Source of the DNA: an uncultured Corynebacterium sp.
Lineage (GTDB): Bacteria; Actinomycetota; Actinomycetes; Mycobacteriales; Mycobacteriaceae
Direction: 5' to 3'
Assembly (NCBI RefSeq): GCF_946221935.1
Contig: NZ_CAMIGN010000014.1
Coordinates: 1 to 64,000 of the forward strand
DNA length: 64,000 nucleotides
Part shown: positions 26,739-34,974 of the stretch, in pieces
How positions within the stretch are numbered: the stretch's first letter is position 1
Layout: the number at the start of each line of letters is the position of its first letter
Program-made: the position numbers and the translations under genes
Notes under the pieces: generated by a model
Databases searched by the model: none
What the model was told of the DNA's origin: nothing
Seen by the model: only the letters and a program-made list of their open reading frames with translations

Positions 26739-27290
26739 TTACATTCCGCTGAGGTCGGTCAGATCGTCGGGGTGATCGTCCCCATAATGATCGCTGTATG
26801 CATCATCAAGGTCACCATCCAGGCCGTCGCCCAGATCGTTGAGCCCCTCCAGATCGTCCGTGGCAGCCGGATCATCCGGGGCCTCCTGACTTTCCGTGCC
26901 AGCGGTCAGATCGTCTGGAAGTTCATCGCCAGTATCGGGGTTACTATCCGAAGCCTCTCTGGGGAGATCGTCCACCGAGGTGGCGTCATCCAGAGTCGAA
27001 GAAGAACCGTCGAGATCCGTAAGGTCAACTTCGTCAGAAGCATCCTCCGCGGGGAAGGAATCCAAATCGGGGATGAGATCCCCCTCTGGCATCTCGGTAT
27101 TCGGGTCGACAGCCACGTCAAACATTTGGTTAAACATGTCGTCGAGCTCCTGTTCCGAAAAGCCGGATCCCGAGCCTAGCTGAGCATCGTTGCCGAAAAG
27201 CTCCTCCAGGGAGGGCAGAATTGGGGTGTCTGCCTCGGCGCCAGCGGATGGGCCAACCATGTGTCCTCCGTTATCGATCGAGTCGCTCAT
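26739..27290 (-). CDS. Asp-rich acidic protein of unknown function
   Basis: 183 residues. By hand count it has 41 Asp and 14 Glu but only one Arg, no Lys and no Cys, so it must be extremely acidic. Residues ~25-60 (PILPSLEELFG...SEQELDDMFNQMFD) could form amphipathic helices; the rest is low-complexity and probably disordered. It has no signal peptide or membrane helix. A strong AAGGAGGTGAACG precedes the ATG, suggesting high expression. It is coupled to the sigma factor gene, so it may modulate the sigma factor, for example as a nucleic-acid mimic or chaperone, but this is inference. I recognise no family. Confidence 0.78.
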   Translation of the reverse strand: MSDSIDNGGHMVGPSAGAEADTPILPSLEELFGNDAQLGSGSGFSEQELDDMFNQMFDVAVDPNTEMPEGDLIPDLDSFPAEDASDEVDLTDLDGSSSTLDDATSVDDLPREASDSNPDTGDELPDDLTAGTESQEAPDDPAATDDLEGLNDLGDGLDGDLDDAYSDHYGDDHPDDLTDLSGM

Positions 27291-27441
27291 CGTTCACCTC
27301 CTTTCCACCAACAACAGCGAAACAACAAGACTGCACTGAAGCTGGTCATGCAGGTAGCAGAAAACCGCTTCAGGACAGCTATGTAATGCATGCGGCAGGC
27401 AGAAGGTTCCCGCGAGCAATAAAAGAACTGCTTTAAAAGAT

Positions 27442-27461
27442 TATGCACCATGTTGCACATA
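27442..27461. promoter_or_regulatory. imperfect operator-like dyad
   Basis: TATGCACCATGTTGCACATA has TATG/CATA ends and partial two-fold symmetry. It lies about 150 nt upstream of both the Asp-rich gene (minus) and the acyl-CoA synthetase gene (plus) in a 321-bp gene-free gap. The rest of that gap shows only the -10 box listed separately. Weak evidence. Confidence 0.25.
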
Positions 27462-27564
27462 GTTCAACAGGAAAACCTTGATGACCAGCTGGTTGGTTTA
27501 ACACCACCCCAAACGTTAGACAACCAAAACCAAAGAAGTGACGCCGGTAACAGCATACGGCGAC

Positions 27565-27570
27565 TAGAGT
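27565..27570 (+). promoter_or_regulatory. -10 box TAGAGT for the acyl-CoA synthetase gene
   Basis: TAGAGT (TANANT) ends 41 nt before the ATG, leaving a short leader with GGATAGGAG as ribosome site. No convincing -35 is seen. Confidence 0.45.
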
Positions 27571-27611
27571 GGGGAGGAAGAACAACCGCGTACGGATAGG
27601 AGCCCGCCGCA

Positions 27612-29189
27612 ATGCCCATTAAGAGCGACCGCCCAGACATCGACCTCAGCCCGCTGGGGCTCTACGATTACATCTTCGGCAACCTCTCCACCGAGGAGGA
27701 AGACCGGGTTGCCGTCATCGACATTGCCGATGGCTCCGAAACGACGTTTGCCCAGCTGCAGAACTACATTGAGTCCACGGCGGGCTGGCTAGCCAGCAAG
27801 GGCATCAAAAAGGGAGACGTAGTAGCGCTACACCTTCCCAACTCCTTGAACTTTATCGTCGCAGCGTACGGCCTGTGGCGCATTGGTGCAGTTCCTTCTC
27901 CCCTATCTCTGCTTTCTACGCCGGAAAGCGTGACGGAGCAGGTGAAGGACTCTGGCGCGAAGATGCTGCTCACCGTTGCCGCGCTTGGTGACGCCTCGGC
28001 TCAGGGGGCTAAGGATGCAGGAATCGAGGAGGACAACATCGTCTTCCTGGATACATCGAAGGGCATGCAACAGATTATGGCGGAGCGCCGCACGGCTCCC
28101 GCGGTGGAGATTAACCCGGATGAGGATCTGGCAGTACTCCCCTACTCCTCTGGTACCACCGGGTTGCCAAAGGGAGTGCGTTTGATGCACCGTCAGTTGG
28201 TTGCGAACGTACAGCAGGGGCAAGACATTCACCTTGTGCGCCCGGAGGACAAGGTTTACGCCGTGCTGCCGTTCTTCCACATCTACGGTCTGACCGCTTT
28301 GGTGAACCTGGCATTGGCGCAGCGCGCCACGCTGGTCGTTGTACCGCGCTTTGAGCTGCAGAGTTTCCTGGAGCACCACCAGAAGTTCGGGGTGACCTTT
28401 ACTCTTATCGCGCCGCCTATTGCAGTCCAGCTGGCCAAGCACCCCATGGTGGATAACTATGACCTTTCTCAAATGCGCAGCTTCTTTAGCGGTGCTGCAA
28501 CATTGGATGAGGACCTGGCCTTGGCGTTGGAAAAGCGCTTGGGCATTCATGTGCAGCAGGGCTATGGCATGACTGAGACTTCGCCGCTGGCACATGCCAA
28601 CGTATCCAAGGACATTAACCGTGGTTCCATCGGCAAGCCTTGCGCAAACACGGAAAGCAAGCTGGTGGATCCGGAAACCCTGGAAGAGATCCCGCTGCCC
28701 GCGGAGGGTGTCTCCGAGGTCGGTGAGCTCTGGGTTCGCGGCCCGCAGATCATGGCCGGATACCTGAACAAGCCGGAGGAAACCGCAGTCGCGCTACCGG
28801 GCGACGGTTGGCTGCGCACTGGCGATCTGGCTAACTCCGATCCAGAGGGCAACGTCCATATTGTGGATCGCTTGAAGGAGCTGATCAAGTACAAAGGCTA
28901 CCAGGTTCCGCCCGCAGAGCTAGAGTCCGTACTGTTGAGCCACCCCGAGATCGCTGATGCCGCCGTCGTCGGCGTACATCGCGCTTCAGATGGTGAAGAG
29001 CTGCCGAAGGCATTCGTTGTTGCCCAGCGAGGATCTGCACTCAACGAGCAGCAGGTGATGGATTTCGTTGCGGAGCGCGTGGCTCCCTACAAGAAGATTC
29101 GCATTGTGGAATTCGTGCAGGGAATCCCCAAGTCCTCCACCGGTAAGATCCTTCGCCGCGAGCTCCGCGAGCGCGACGGCGTCAATTAA
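27612..29189 (+). CDS. AMP-forming acyl-CoA synthetase (4-coumarate-CoA ligase-like)
   Basis: 525 residues, ANL adenylation superfamily. Motifs in order: the P-loop YSSGTTGLPKGV (~180-191), GYGMTETSP, the ATP-binding GDGWLRTGDL, the hinge VDRLKELIKYKGYQVPPAELE and the catalytic lysine in PKSSTGKILRREL near the C-terminus. Activates a carboxylic acid, probably a fatty or aryl acid, to its CoA thioester. TAGGAG precedes the ATG. The stop overlaps the convergent serB stop by 4 nt. Substrate cannot be inferred; a second ANL enzyme lies at 45.0 kb. Confidence 0.92.
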   Translation: MPIKSDRPDIDLSPLGLYDYIFGNLSTEEEDRVAVIDIADGSETTFAQLQNYIESTAGWLASKGIKKGDVVALHLPNSLNFIVAAYGLWRIGAVPSPLSLLSTPESVTEQVKDSGAKMLLTVAALGDASAQGAKDAGIEEDNIVFLDTSKGMQQIMAERRTAPAVEINPDEDLAVLPYSSGTTGLPKGVRLMHRQLVANVQQGQDIHLVRPEDKVYAVLPFFHIYGLTALVNLALAQRATLVVVPRFELQSFLEHHQKFGVTFTLIAPPIAVQLAKHPMVDNYDLSQMRSFFSGAATLDEDLALALEKRLGIHVQQGYGMTETSPLAHANVSKDINRGSIGKPCANTESKLVDPETLEEIPLPAEGVSEVGELWVRGPQIMAGYLNKPEETAVALPGDGWLRTGDLANSDPEGNVHIVDRLKELIKYKGYQVPPAELESVLLSHPEIADAAVVGVHRASDGEELPKAFVVAQRGSALNEQQVMDFVAERVAPYKKIRIVEFVQGIPKSSTGKILRRELRERDGVN

Positions 29190-30550
29190 TCTTCGACGAT
29201 AGGTACGCGGCGGTAAGTACCGTCGCGTAGATCCGCATCCTCGATTTCGTGGCGGGAAATCCCCAGGATGAACAGCACCTGATCGAGGAAGGGGTAGTTC
29301 ACCGAGGTATCGGCGATCTCCTTGAGCGCTGGCTTTGCATTGAACGCAATGCCCAGACCCGCGGTAGACAGCATGTCAATGTCGTTGGCACCATCGCCTA
29401 CGGCGACGGTCTGGTTCAACTTAATTCCGTTGGACCAAGCAAATTCCTTCAGGCTCTCAGCCTTGGCCTGGCGGTCGATCACAGGGCCGATGACCCGACC
29501 AGTGAGCTTGCCATCAATAATTTCAAGGGTGTTGGCGCGGGCGAAGTCCAGGTCCAACTCGCGTGCCAGTGGTTCGATGACCTGGATAAAACCACCGGAA
29601 ACCACACCCGTTTTGTACCCCAAACGCTTCAAGGTGCGGATAGTCGTGCGGGCACCGGGGGTCAGCTGAATGTCACGTGCTACTTTCTCCACCACTGAGG
29701 CTTCCAAACCGGCCAGTGCCTTGACGCGCTCGTGGAGGGATTCAGCGAAGTCTAACTCGCCACGCATGGCGCGTTCTGTGACCGCGGCAACCTCCGCTTC
29801 GCGGCCTGCGTAGGCGGCCAGCATCTCAATGACTTCGTGCTGAATAAGGGTCGAATCAACATCGAAGCAGATGAGGCGCTTGGCGCGGCGGGACAACCCC
29901 GCACGCTCGATAGCGATATCCACTCCTACCTCCGTGGTGAGCGTTGCAAGTGCTTTGCGCAGGGGCACACCGCCACCGGGTGCTGGGTTGGCGACTGTAA
30001 GGCTCAGCTCCAGCCCAGTGACTGGGTAGTCGGCAATACCGGTAATCGTGTCGATGTTCGCACCGTAGTCAGCCAGAGTTTGGCCGATGCGGGAAATATG
30101 AGTCGCAGTCAGCGGACGCCCCAGCACGACCATCACGTGCGTCGAGTGCGGGCGCGTGCTCGACAGATTATCGTCGGCTTCCACGCTGACTCGCATTCCA
30201 TAGGATGCGAGAGTTTCCTCCAGCCCTTCGCCGAGAGGCTCTAGGTCTTCTTGTCCGACGCCCACTAGCGCCGCCAGCGATAGCTTTCCTCGGAAGACTG
30301 ACTGTTCAATGTCGAGGAGTTGAACCCCGTAGGAGGATAGTACGCGGAAGAAGGCCGCGGATACGCCCGGCCGATCGGGGCCGGTGACCGTGATAACACT
30401 GGGAGCTAAGCCTTCCTGCAGGGTGTCCTCTAGGGCGATCTCGAAGTGCGGATCGTCGGCGAGTGCAGCGCGCGAGGCGGCCTGGGACGACGTGGACGAC
30501 TGCTGATTGGCGGGAGAGTTGGAGTTGCTGGCGTTATTTGAGGTAGTCAC
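29186..30550 (-). CDS. serB: phosphoserine phosphatase with ACT domains
   Basis: 454 residues. Residues ~45-215 hold two ACT-type regulatory domains (ITVTGPDRPGVSAAFFRVLSS; HVMVLGRPLTATHISRIGQTL), typical of actinobacterial SerB with amino-acid feedback. The HAD phosphatase follows: LICFDVDSTLIQHEV (nucleophile DVDST), VSGGF, and GDGANDIDML. It catalyses the last step of serine synthesis. The N-terminus is a low-complexity Ser/Asn/Gln stretch starting at GTG; no clear Shine-Dalgarno is visible. It lies tail-to-tail with the acyl-CoA synthetase gene and upstream of ctaD, as in other corynebacteria. Confidence 0.95.
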   Translation of the reverse strand: MTTSNNASNSNSPANQQSSTSSQAASRAALADDPHFEIALEDTLQEGLAPSVITVTGPDRPGVSAAFFRVLSSYGVQLLDIEQSVFRGKLSLAALVGVGQEDLEPLGEGLEETLASYGMRVSVEADDNLSSTRPHSTHVMVVLGRPLTATHISRIGQTLADYGANIDTITGIADYPVTGLELSLTVANPAPGGGVPLRKALATLTTEVGVDIAIERAGLSRRAKRLICFDVDSTLIQHEVIEMLAAYAGREAEVAAVTERAMRGELDFAESLHERVKALAGLEASVVEKVARDIQLTPGARTTIRTLKRLGYKTGVVSGGFIQVIEPLARELDLDFARANTLEIIDGKLTGRVIGPVIDRQAKAESLKEFAWSNGIKLNQTVAVGDGANDIDMLSTAGLGIAFNAKPALKEIADTSVNYPFLDQVLFILGISRHEIEDADLRDGTYRRVPIVED

Positions 30551-30724
30551 GGGCTATATTGTCCCACTTCCCTACGAGAAGTGATAACTGAACCTGAACT
30601 GCTCCCCATTTCACGCTCCCCACCTTCAAACTCGCAGTAGTTTCGGCCTCTTTTTGTAGCGATGTTGAAGGCGCGGTCTTGGAGGTCTTAGGCCCCACCA
30701 CAATCACCACGATTCAGCACCATA

Positions 30725-30846
30725 ATGTCGCTGAATCGGGAATCTGTCCGGGCAAGATTAGGCTCGGCCACAATCGCACGCGTTTGACCTGCCTTTTTGT
30801 TTATTGTTCTCGATTTTCATTTAACAGATTCCCGATCTAACGACAT
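30725..30846. mobile_element. 122-bp element bounded by 23-bp inverted repeats
   Basis: The left arm 30725-30747 (ATGTCG...GGGAATCTGT) and the reverse complement of the right arm 30824-30846 agree at 20 of 23 positions, with 76 bp between. A separate perfect 9-bp dyad, CGATTCAGC / GCTGAATCG (30710-30718 and 30730-30738), overlaps the left arm. It sits in a ~360-bp gene-free stretch between serB and the ctaD terminator. It could be a miniature inverted-repeat element, the remnant of an insertion sequence, or a long cruciform regulatory site; no transposase fragment is visible. Confidence 0.5.
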
Positions 30847-30911
30847 GCTTCCTCCAGCTTCTCCCTCTGAGCCATGGAGCTTCCGAGGGCTTTCACTAAA
30901 CCTGCGGACAT

Positions 30912-30948
30912 ACAAAAATCCACACCCTGCGTAGTTAGGGTGTGGATT
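30912..30948 (-). terminator. intrinsic terminator downstream of ctaD
   Basis: On the minus strand AATCCACACCCT pairs with AGGGTGTGGATT around 8 nt, followed by TTTTTG. It lies ~120 nt past the ctaD stop; the intervening stretch contains another hairpin, GCGACTGC / GCAGTCGC (near 31014-31035). Confidence 0.85.
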
Positions 30949-31066
30949 CAGTGTGCGACTTCCAGAGCAGGAAGCGGTATTGCAGCCTCTACCTGCTCGG
31001 CCGCCAGGGACCTAGCGACTGCGCTGGGCAGTCGCAGAGGTGAGGTGGCGTCACCAGACTGTGCAT

Positions 31067-32764
31067 TTAGAAGTGGCGACCGACATGAGCCTCGTCGCGC
31101 ATACGCTTGACCATGTGCGGGTGGTGCAGCTCGAACGCCGGACGCTCGGAGCGGATACGAGGCATGGAGGTGAAGTTGTGGCGCGGCGGCGGGCAGGAGG
31201 TTGCCCACTCCAGAGAGTTGCCGTAGCCCCACGGATCGTCCACGGTTACGACCTCGCCGTAGCGGTAGGACTTGAACACGTTCCACAGGAACGGGATCAT
31301 CGAGATCGCCAGGATGCAGGCACCCACGGTGGAGACCTGGTTCAGGGTCGTGAAACCATCGGTCGGCAGGTAGTCAGCGTAACGACGCGGCATACCCATG
31401 TTGCCCAGCCAGTGCTGAATCAAGAACGTGGTGTGGAAGCCGATGGTGACCAGCCAGAAGTGGATCTTGCCCAGCTTCTCGTCCAGCATGCGCCCGGTCA
31501 TCTTCGGGAACCAGAAGTAAACGCCTGCGAAGGAAGCGTAGGTCACGGTACCGAACAGGGTGTAGTGGAAGTGAGCGACCACGAAGTAGGAGTCCGAAAC
31601 GTGGAAGTCCAGCGCCGGGGAGGCCAGCATAACACCGGTCAGACCACCGAACAGGAAGGTGGCGAAGAAGCCAATGGCGAAGACCATCGGGGTCTCGAAG
31701 GTCAGGCGACCCTTCCACATGGTGCCCAGCCAGTTGAAGAACTTCATACCGGTCGGCACACCGATCAGGAACGTCATGAAGGAGAAGAACGGCAGCAGCA
31801 CGGCGCCGGTCACGAACATGTGGTGTGCCCACACAGCCATGGACAGTGCAGCAATCGACAGGGTTGCGAACACCAGGCCAACGTAGCCGAACATCGGCTT
31901 GCGAGAGAACACCGGGAAAACCTCAGACACGATACCGAAGAACGGCAGTGCCAGGACGTACACCTCAGGGTGACCGAAGAACCAGAAGAGGTGCTGCCAC
32001 AGAATAGCGCCACCGTTGCCGGCGTCGTAGATGTGGCCACCCAGCTTGCGGTCGTAGAACACACCAAGTGCAGCTGCAGTCAGGAGCGGGAAGATCAGCA
32101 GAACCAGCAGAGAGGTAACGAAGATGTTCCAGGTGAAGATCGGCATGCGGAACATGGTCATACCCGGTGCGCGGAGGCACAGGATGGTGGTGATCATGTT
32201 CACGGCGGAGGCGATGGTACCGATACCACCGACGCCGACACCCAGGATCCACAGTTCAGAGCCCACACCCGGAGAGTGCGTAACGTCTGCCAGCGGCATG
32301 TACATCGTCCAACCGAAGTCTGCTGCACCACCCGGAGTCAGGAAGCCGAGCAGCATCACGACACCACCAGCGGTGGTCATCCAGAAGCCGAAGGCGTTCA
32401 GACGGGGGAAAGCCACGTCAGGGGCGCCGATCTGTAGCGGCATGATGTAGTTCGCGAAACCGAACACCATCGGAGAGCCGTACAGCAGCAGCATGATCGT
32501 GCCGTGCATCGTGAACAGCTGGTTGAACTGCTCGTTGGACAGGAATTGCTGACCCGGCTCGAAGAGCTCAATACGGATCAACAGGGCCATCAAGCCACCA
32601 ATCATGAAGAAGGTGAAGGACATGATTAGGTACATGATGCCCAGGAGCTTGTGGTCGGTCGTGGTCAGCATCTTCCATGCGAGGTTGCCACGTGGCACCT
32701 CACCGAAAGGCGCAGGCCGAGCCGGGGAAACCTCATGGCTTTCCCTTGGCGCTACTGCGGTCAT
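31067..32764 (-). CDS. ctaD: cytochrome c oxidase subunit I (aa3 type)
   Basis: The catalytic haem-copper subunit of the terminal oxidase, an integral membrane protein of 565 residues with about 12 helices. Key motifs: DHKLLGIMYLIMSF at the first helix, FTMHGTIMLLLYGSPMVFGFANYIMPLQIGAPDVAFPRLN with haem a ligand His, the Cu-B/cross-link motif WFFGHPEVYVL, the HHM motif (VWAHHMF), and FVVAHFHYTLFG with the haem ligands. The start is the ATG at 32764 (MTAVAPRES) with a perfect AGGAGG, not the further upstream in-frame codon at 32809. It is monocistronic, between serB and nrdF as in other corynebacteria. Subunits II and III are not in the window. Confidence 0.97.
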   Translation of the reverse strand: MTAVAPRESHEVSPARPAPFGEVPRGNLAWKMLTTTDHKLLGIMYLIMSFTFFMIGGLMALLIRIELFEPGQQFLSNEQFNQLFTMHGTIMLLLYGSPMVFGFANYIMPLQIGAPDVAFPRLNAFGFWMTTAGGVVMLLGFLTPGGAADFGWTMYMPLADVTHSPGVGSELWILGVGVGGIGTIASAVNMITTILCLRAPGMTMFRMPIFTWNIFVTSLLVLLIFPLLTAAALGVFYDRKLGGHIYDAGNGGAILWQHLFWFFGHPEVYVLALPFFGIVSEVFPVFSRKPMFGYVGLVFATLSIAALSMAVWAHHMFVTGAVLLPFFSFMTFLIGVPTGMKFFNWLGTMWKGRLTFETPMVFAIGFFATFLFGGLTGVMLASPALDFHVSDSYFVVAHFHYTLFGTVTYASFAGVYFWFPKMTGRMLDEKLGKIHFWLVTIGFHTTFLIQHWLGNMGMPRRYADYLPTDGFTTLNQVSTVGACILAISMIPFLWNVFKSYRYGEVVTVDDPWGYGNSLEWATSCPPPRHNFTSMPRIRSERPAFELHHPHMVKRMRDEAHVGRHF

Positions 32765-32926
32765 ATTCTTCCTCCTGACTACGCGTGACCTGCCTTTATT
32801 CACCTGCAAGCTCTAGCTAACTCACAGGATCCTTCAGGCAAGCCACCCAAAAGAATGTTTCGTCTGCACCGTTCCCGCGTGGTCGATTTCGTCAATAACC
32901 GACCAGAACGGACACAGAATGTTTAC

Positions 32927-32953
32927 ATAGTATCCCGTTACTGCGATTTTCAA
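32927..32953 (-). promoter_or_regulatory. candidate ctaD promoter
   Basis: The minus strand shows TTGAAA, 15 nt, TACTAT, about 160 nt upstream of the ctaD ATG. Spacing is slightly short. Confidence 0.4.
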
Positions 32954-32970
32954 TAGCCCGGGACGAGGCC

Positions 32971-33004
32971 AAAGCAGCAGAACCCACGTTTTCGGGGGTG
33001 CTGC
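32971..33004 (-). terminator. probable terminator after nrdF
   Basis: On the minus strand GCAGCACCC and GGGTTCTGC form an imperfect stem around a C-rich/A-rich loop, followed by TGCTTTGG. It begins ~22 nt past the nrdF stop. The T-run is weak. Confidence 0.5.
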
Positions 33005-33026
33005 CTCGCTGTTGAGAAGTCGCTGT

Positions 33027-34022
33027 TTAGAAGTCCCAATCGTCGTCGACCGTATTCTCGGCCTTACCTATTACATAAGAGGAACCAGAACCGGAGAAGA
33101 AGTCGTGGTTCTCGTCGCCACCCGGGTTCAGAGCCGAGAGGATCGCCGGAGACACACGAGTCTCGTCCGCCGGGAACAGCCCTTCGTAGCCCAGGTTGTT
33201 CAGCGCCTTGTTTGCGTTGTAGCGCAAGAAGCGCTTGACGTCCTCTGTCCAGCCGAGATCGTCATAAAGATCCTCGGTGTACTGTGCCTCGTTGTCGTAC
33301 AACTCCAGCAGTAGGTCGAAGGTGTGCTCCTTCAACTCCTCCTGGCGCTCCGGGGTCTCCTTCTCCAGTGCGCGCTGGTACTTGTAGCCAATGTAGTAAC
33401 CGTGCACAGACTCATCGCGGATGATCAGGCGGATAATGTCTGCGGTGTTGGTCAGCTTCGCATGCGAGGACCAGTACATCGGCAGGTAGAAACCGGAGTA
33501 GAAGAGGAAGCTCTCCAGCAGCACAGAGGCAATCTTCTTCTTCATCGGATCGTCGCCCTCATAGAAGTCGAGAATGATCTTTGCCTTGTTTTGCAGCTTC
33601 TCATTCTCTTCGGACCAACGGAAGGCGTCGTTAATCTCAGGCGTAGAGGCCAGCGTCATAAAGATAGAGGAATAAGACTTCGCGTGAACGCTCTCCATAA
33701 AGGAAATATTCGTAAAGACGGCTTCCTCGTGTGGAGTGGCAGCATCCTCGATCAGCTTTACTGCACCAACTGTGCCCTGAATCGTATCCAGCATGGTCAG
33801 GCCGGTGAACACACGCATGGTGGCCTGCTTCTCCATGTCATTTAGTGTGGACCAGCTGGGGACGTCGTTGGACAGTGGCACCTTTTCGGGCAGCCAGAAG
33901 TTGGCAGTGAGGCGATCCCACACCTCCAGGTCCTTGTCATCTGGGATGCTGTTCCAGTTGATGGCGGATACCGGATCGCCGTCGACGCGGTGTACGGGAG
34001 TGTGGGGTGCGTGCGCACTCAT
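33027..34022 (-). CDS. nrdF: class Ib ribonucleotide reductase beta subunit
   Basis: 331 residues. Houses the metal-tyrosyl radical cofactor (dimanganese in class Ib enzymes) that starts ribonucleotide reduction in NrdE. Metal ligands are in the expected order: W-D-R near the N-terminus, EEAVFTNISFMESVHAKSYS (Glu, Glu, His) and the later FLFYSGFYLPMYWS and RDESVHGYYIGYKY (Glu, His). The C-terminal tail ends in DDDWDF, the NrdE-docking peptide. AAGGAG precedes the ATG. It is separated from nrdHIE by ftn on the other strand, the arrangement seen in other corynebacteria. Cofactor maturation would use NrdI. Confidence 0.97.
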   Translation of the reverse strand: MSAHAPHTPVHRVDGDPVSAINWNSIPDDKDLEVWDRLTANFWLPEKVPLSNDVPSWSTLNDMEKQATMRVFTGLTMLDTIQGTVGAVKLIEDAATPHEEAVFTNISFMESVHAKSYSSIFMTLASTPEINDAFRWSEENEKLQNKAKIILDFYEGDDPMKKKIASVLLESFLFYSGFYLPMYWSSHAKLTNTADIIRLIIRDESVHGYYIGYKYQRALEKETPERQEELKEHTFDLLLELYDNEAQYTEDLYDDLGWTEDVKRFLRYNANKALNNLGYEGLFPADETRVSPAILSALNPGGDENHDFFSGSGSSYVIGKAENTVDDDWDF

Positions 34023-34134
34023 CGCTTACGTGTCTCCTTCTCACAGAACGTGCTGATTTTCTTGCTGTCCCTCAGCTTGTGCACTTCGCCCCATCGTACC
34101 CCGTTTCCGCGACGCGCCTACCCCTCGGCCACCA

Positions 34135-34150
34135 CCCCCATTTTGGGGGG
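34135..34150. other. C/G hairpin in the nrdF-ftn divergent region
   Basis: CCCCCATTTTGGGGG forms a short strong stem followed on the plus strand by TCTTTCTT. No gene ends upstream on that strand, so it may terminate stray transcripts or act in the nrdF leader. The 342-bp divergent gap otherwise contains the DtxR-like sites listed next. Confidence 0.35.
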
Positions 34151-34237
34151 TCTTTCTTAATGACGCCCTCAGCGCGCGCTGGAGCCGATTTCAGCCCAGA
34201 GCTGGGGGCGTCACTACCTAAAGAGCACGTCAGGATT

Positions 34238-34256
34238 GGTTTACAGGGCAACCTAA
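34238..34256. promoter_or_regulatory. DtxR-box-like site upstream of ftn (distal)
   Basis: Read on the minus strand the site starts with TTAGGTT, an exact half of the DtxR consensus TTAGGTTAGSCTAACCTAA; the second half is degenerate (about 10 of 19 matches). DtxR controls ferritin in C. glutamicum, which makes the placement plausible. Confidence 0.3.
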
Positions 34257-34308
34257 GTAAAGACAGCCTCACCGACTATACAATAGGCTCTGACCTGCAT
34301 TGATAATA

Positions 34309-34327
34309 TAAGGGTAGCCTGCGTTTG
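34309..34327. promoter_or_regulatory. DtxR-box-like site near the ftn promoter
   Basis: TAAGGGTAGCCTGCGTTTG matches the DtxR consensus at 11 of 19 positions, including the central TAGCCT, and directly follows a TAATAT -10-like sequence. A TACGGT hexamer 7 nt before the ATG is an alternative, leaderless promoter. Confidence 0.35.
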
Positions 34328-34364
34328 CTAGCCGATTGGATAAACCCTGAGTACGGTGAGCTGC

Positions 34365-34853
34365 ATGGAAATCAACGAGAAGTTTCAGAAGCAATTGAAC
34401 GAACAGGTCACCGCCGAGCACCAGGCTGCGCTGGTTTACACCCAGCTGGCTTATGAGCTGGACCGCCTCTCCTTCGACGGCATGAGCAGCTGGATGCAGG
34501 CACAGGCCGATGAGGAGCGCGAGCACGCTCAGAAGTTCGCACAGCACCTGCTGGACCGCGAGGCGCGCGTGGACATCGAGACTGTTGAGATGCCTTCCCT
34601 GAAGATCTCCACCCCGCTGGATGCCTTCGAGGCTTCCCTCGAGCACGAGCGTAAGGTCTCCGCACTGATCCGCGATCTGGTGAAGACCGCCGACGAGGTT
34701 GGCGACATTGACTCCCGCAACCTGCTGAACTTCTTCCTGGAGGAGCAGATCGAGGAGGAAGCTACAGTAAGCAACATCATCGACCGCATCAAGCTGGTGG
34801 GCAACGATGGTTCCGGCCTGCTGCGCATCGACGCAGAGCTGGGCAACCGCTAG
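34365..34853 (+). CDS. ftn: ferritin
   Basis: 162 residues, a four-helix ferritin that oxidises and stores iron in a 24-subunit shell. Ferroxidase residues are in place: Glu in EQVTAEHQAALVY, the ADEEREHAQKF motif (Glu, Glu, His) and Glu/Gln in LEHERKVSALI and FFLEEQIEEEA. No haem-ligand methionine is evident at the expected bacterioferritin position, so non-haem ferritin is the better label. The ATG at 34365 follows GGTGAG; a GTG three codons earlier is less likely. It stands alone between nrdF and nrdE and is possibly DtxR-controlled, linking iron storage to the metal needs of ribonucleotide reductase. Confidence 0.95.
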   Translation: MEINEKFQKQLNEQVTAEHQAALVYTQLAYELDRLSFDGMSSWMQAQADEEREHAQKFAQHLLDREARVDIETVEMPSLKISTPLDAFEASLEHERKVSALIRDLVKTADEVGDIDSRNLLNFFLEEQIEEEATVSNIIDRIKLVGNDGSGLLRIDAELGNR

Positions 34854-34885
34854 CAACCATTAACAAGGCCACTCAACGGCCAATA

Positions 34886-34924
34886 ACAAAAGCCGACTGG
34901 GATTCCTCCCAGTCGGCTTTTTCA
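34886..34924. terminator. bidirectional terminator between ftn and nrdE
   Basis: AGCCGACTGGGA and TCCCAGTCGGCT form a 12-bp perfect stem with a 4-nt loop. T-runs follow on both strands (TTTTT on plus, TTTTG on minus), so it serves both convergent genes. Confidence 0.95.
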
Positions 34925-34974
34925 TGCTCGGTGGAGGCCGCCCTCCACCTAGAGCAGGCCGCTCCCCTCCCCAC

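Noticed and set aside
31040..32437. 465-codon plus-strand open frame
   Set aside because: Lies wholly antisense to ctaD, whose identity is certain; the product is His/Gln/Glu-rich low complexity.
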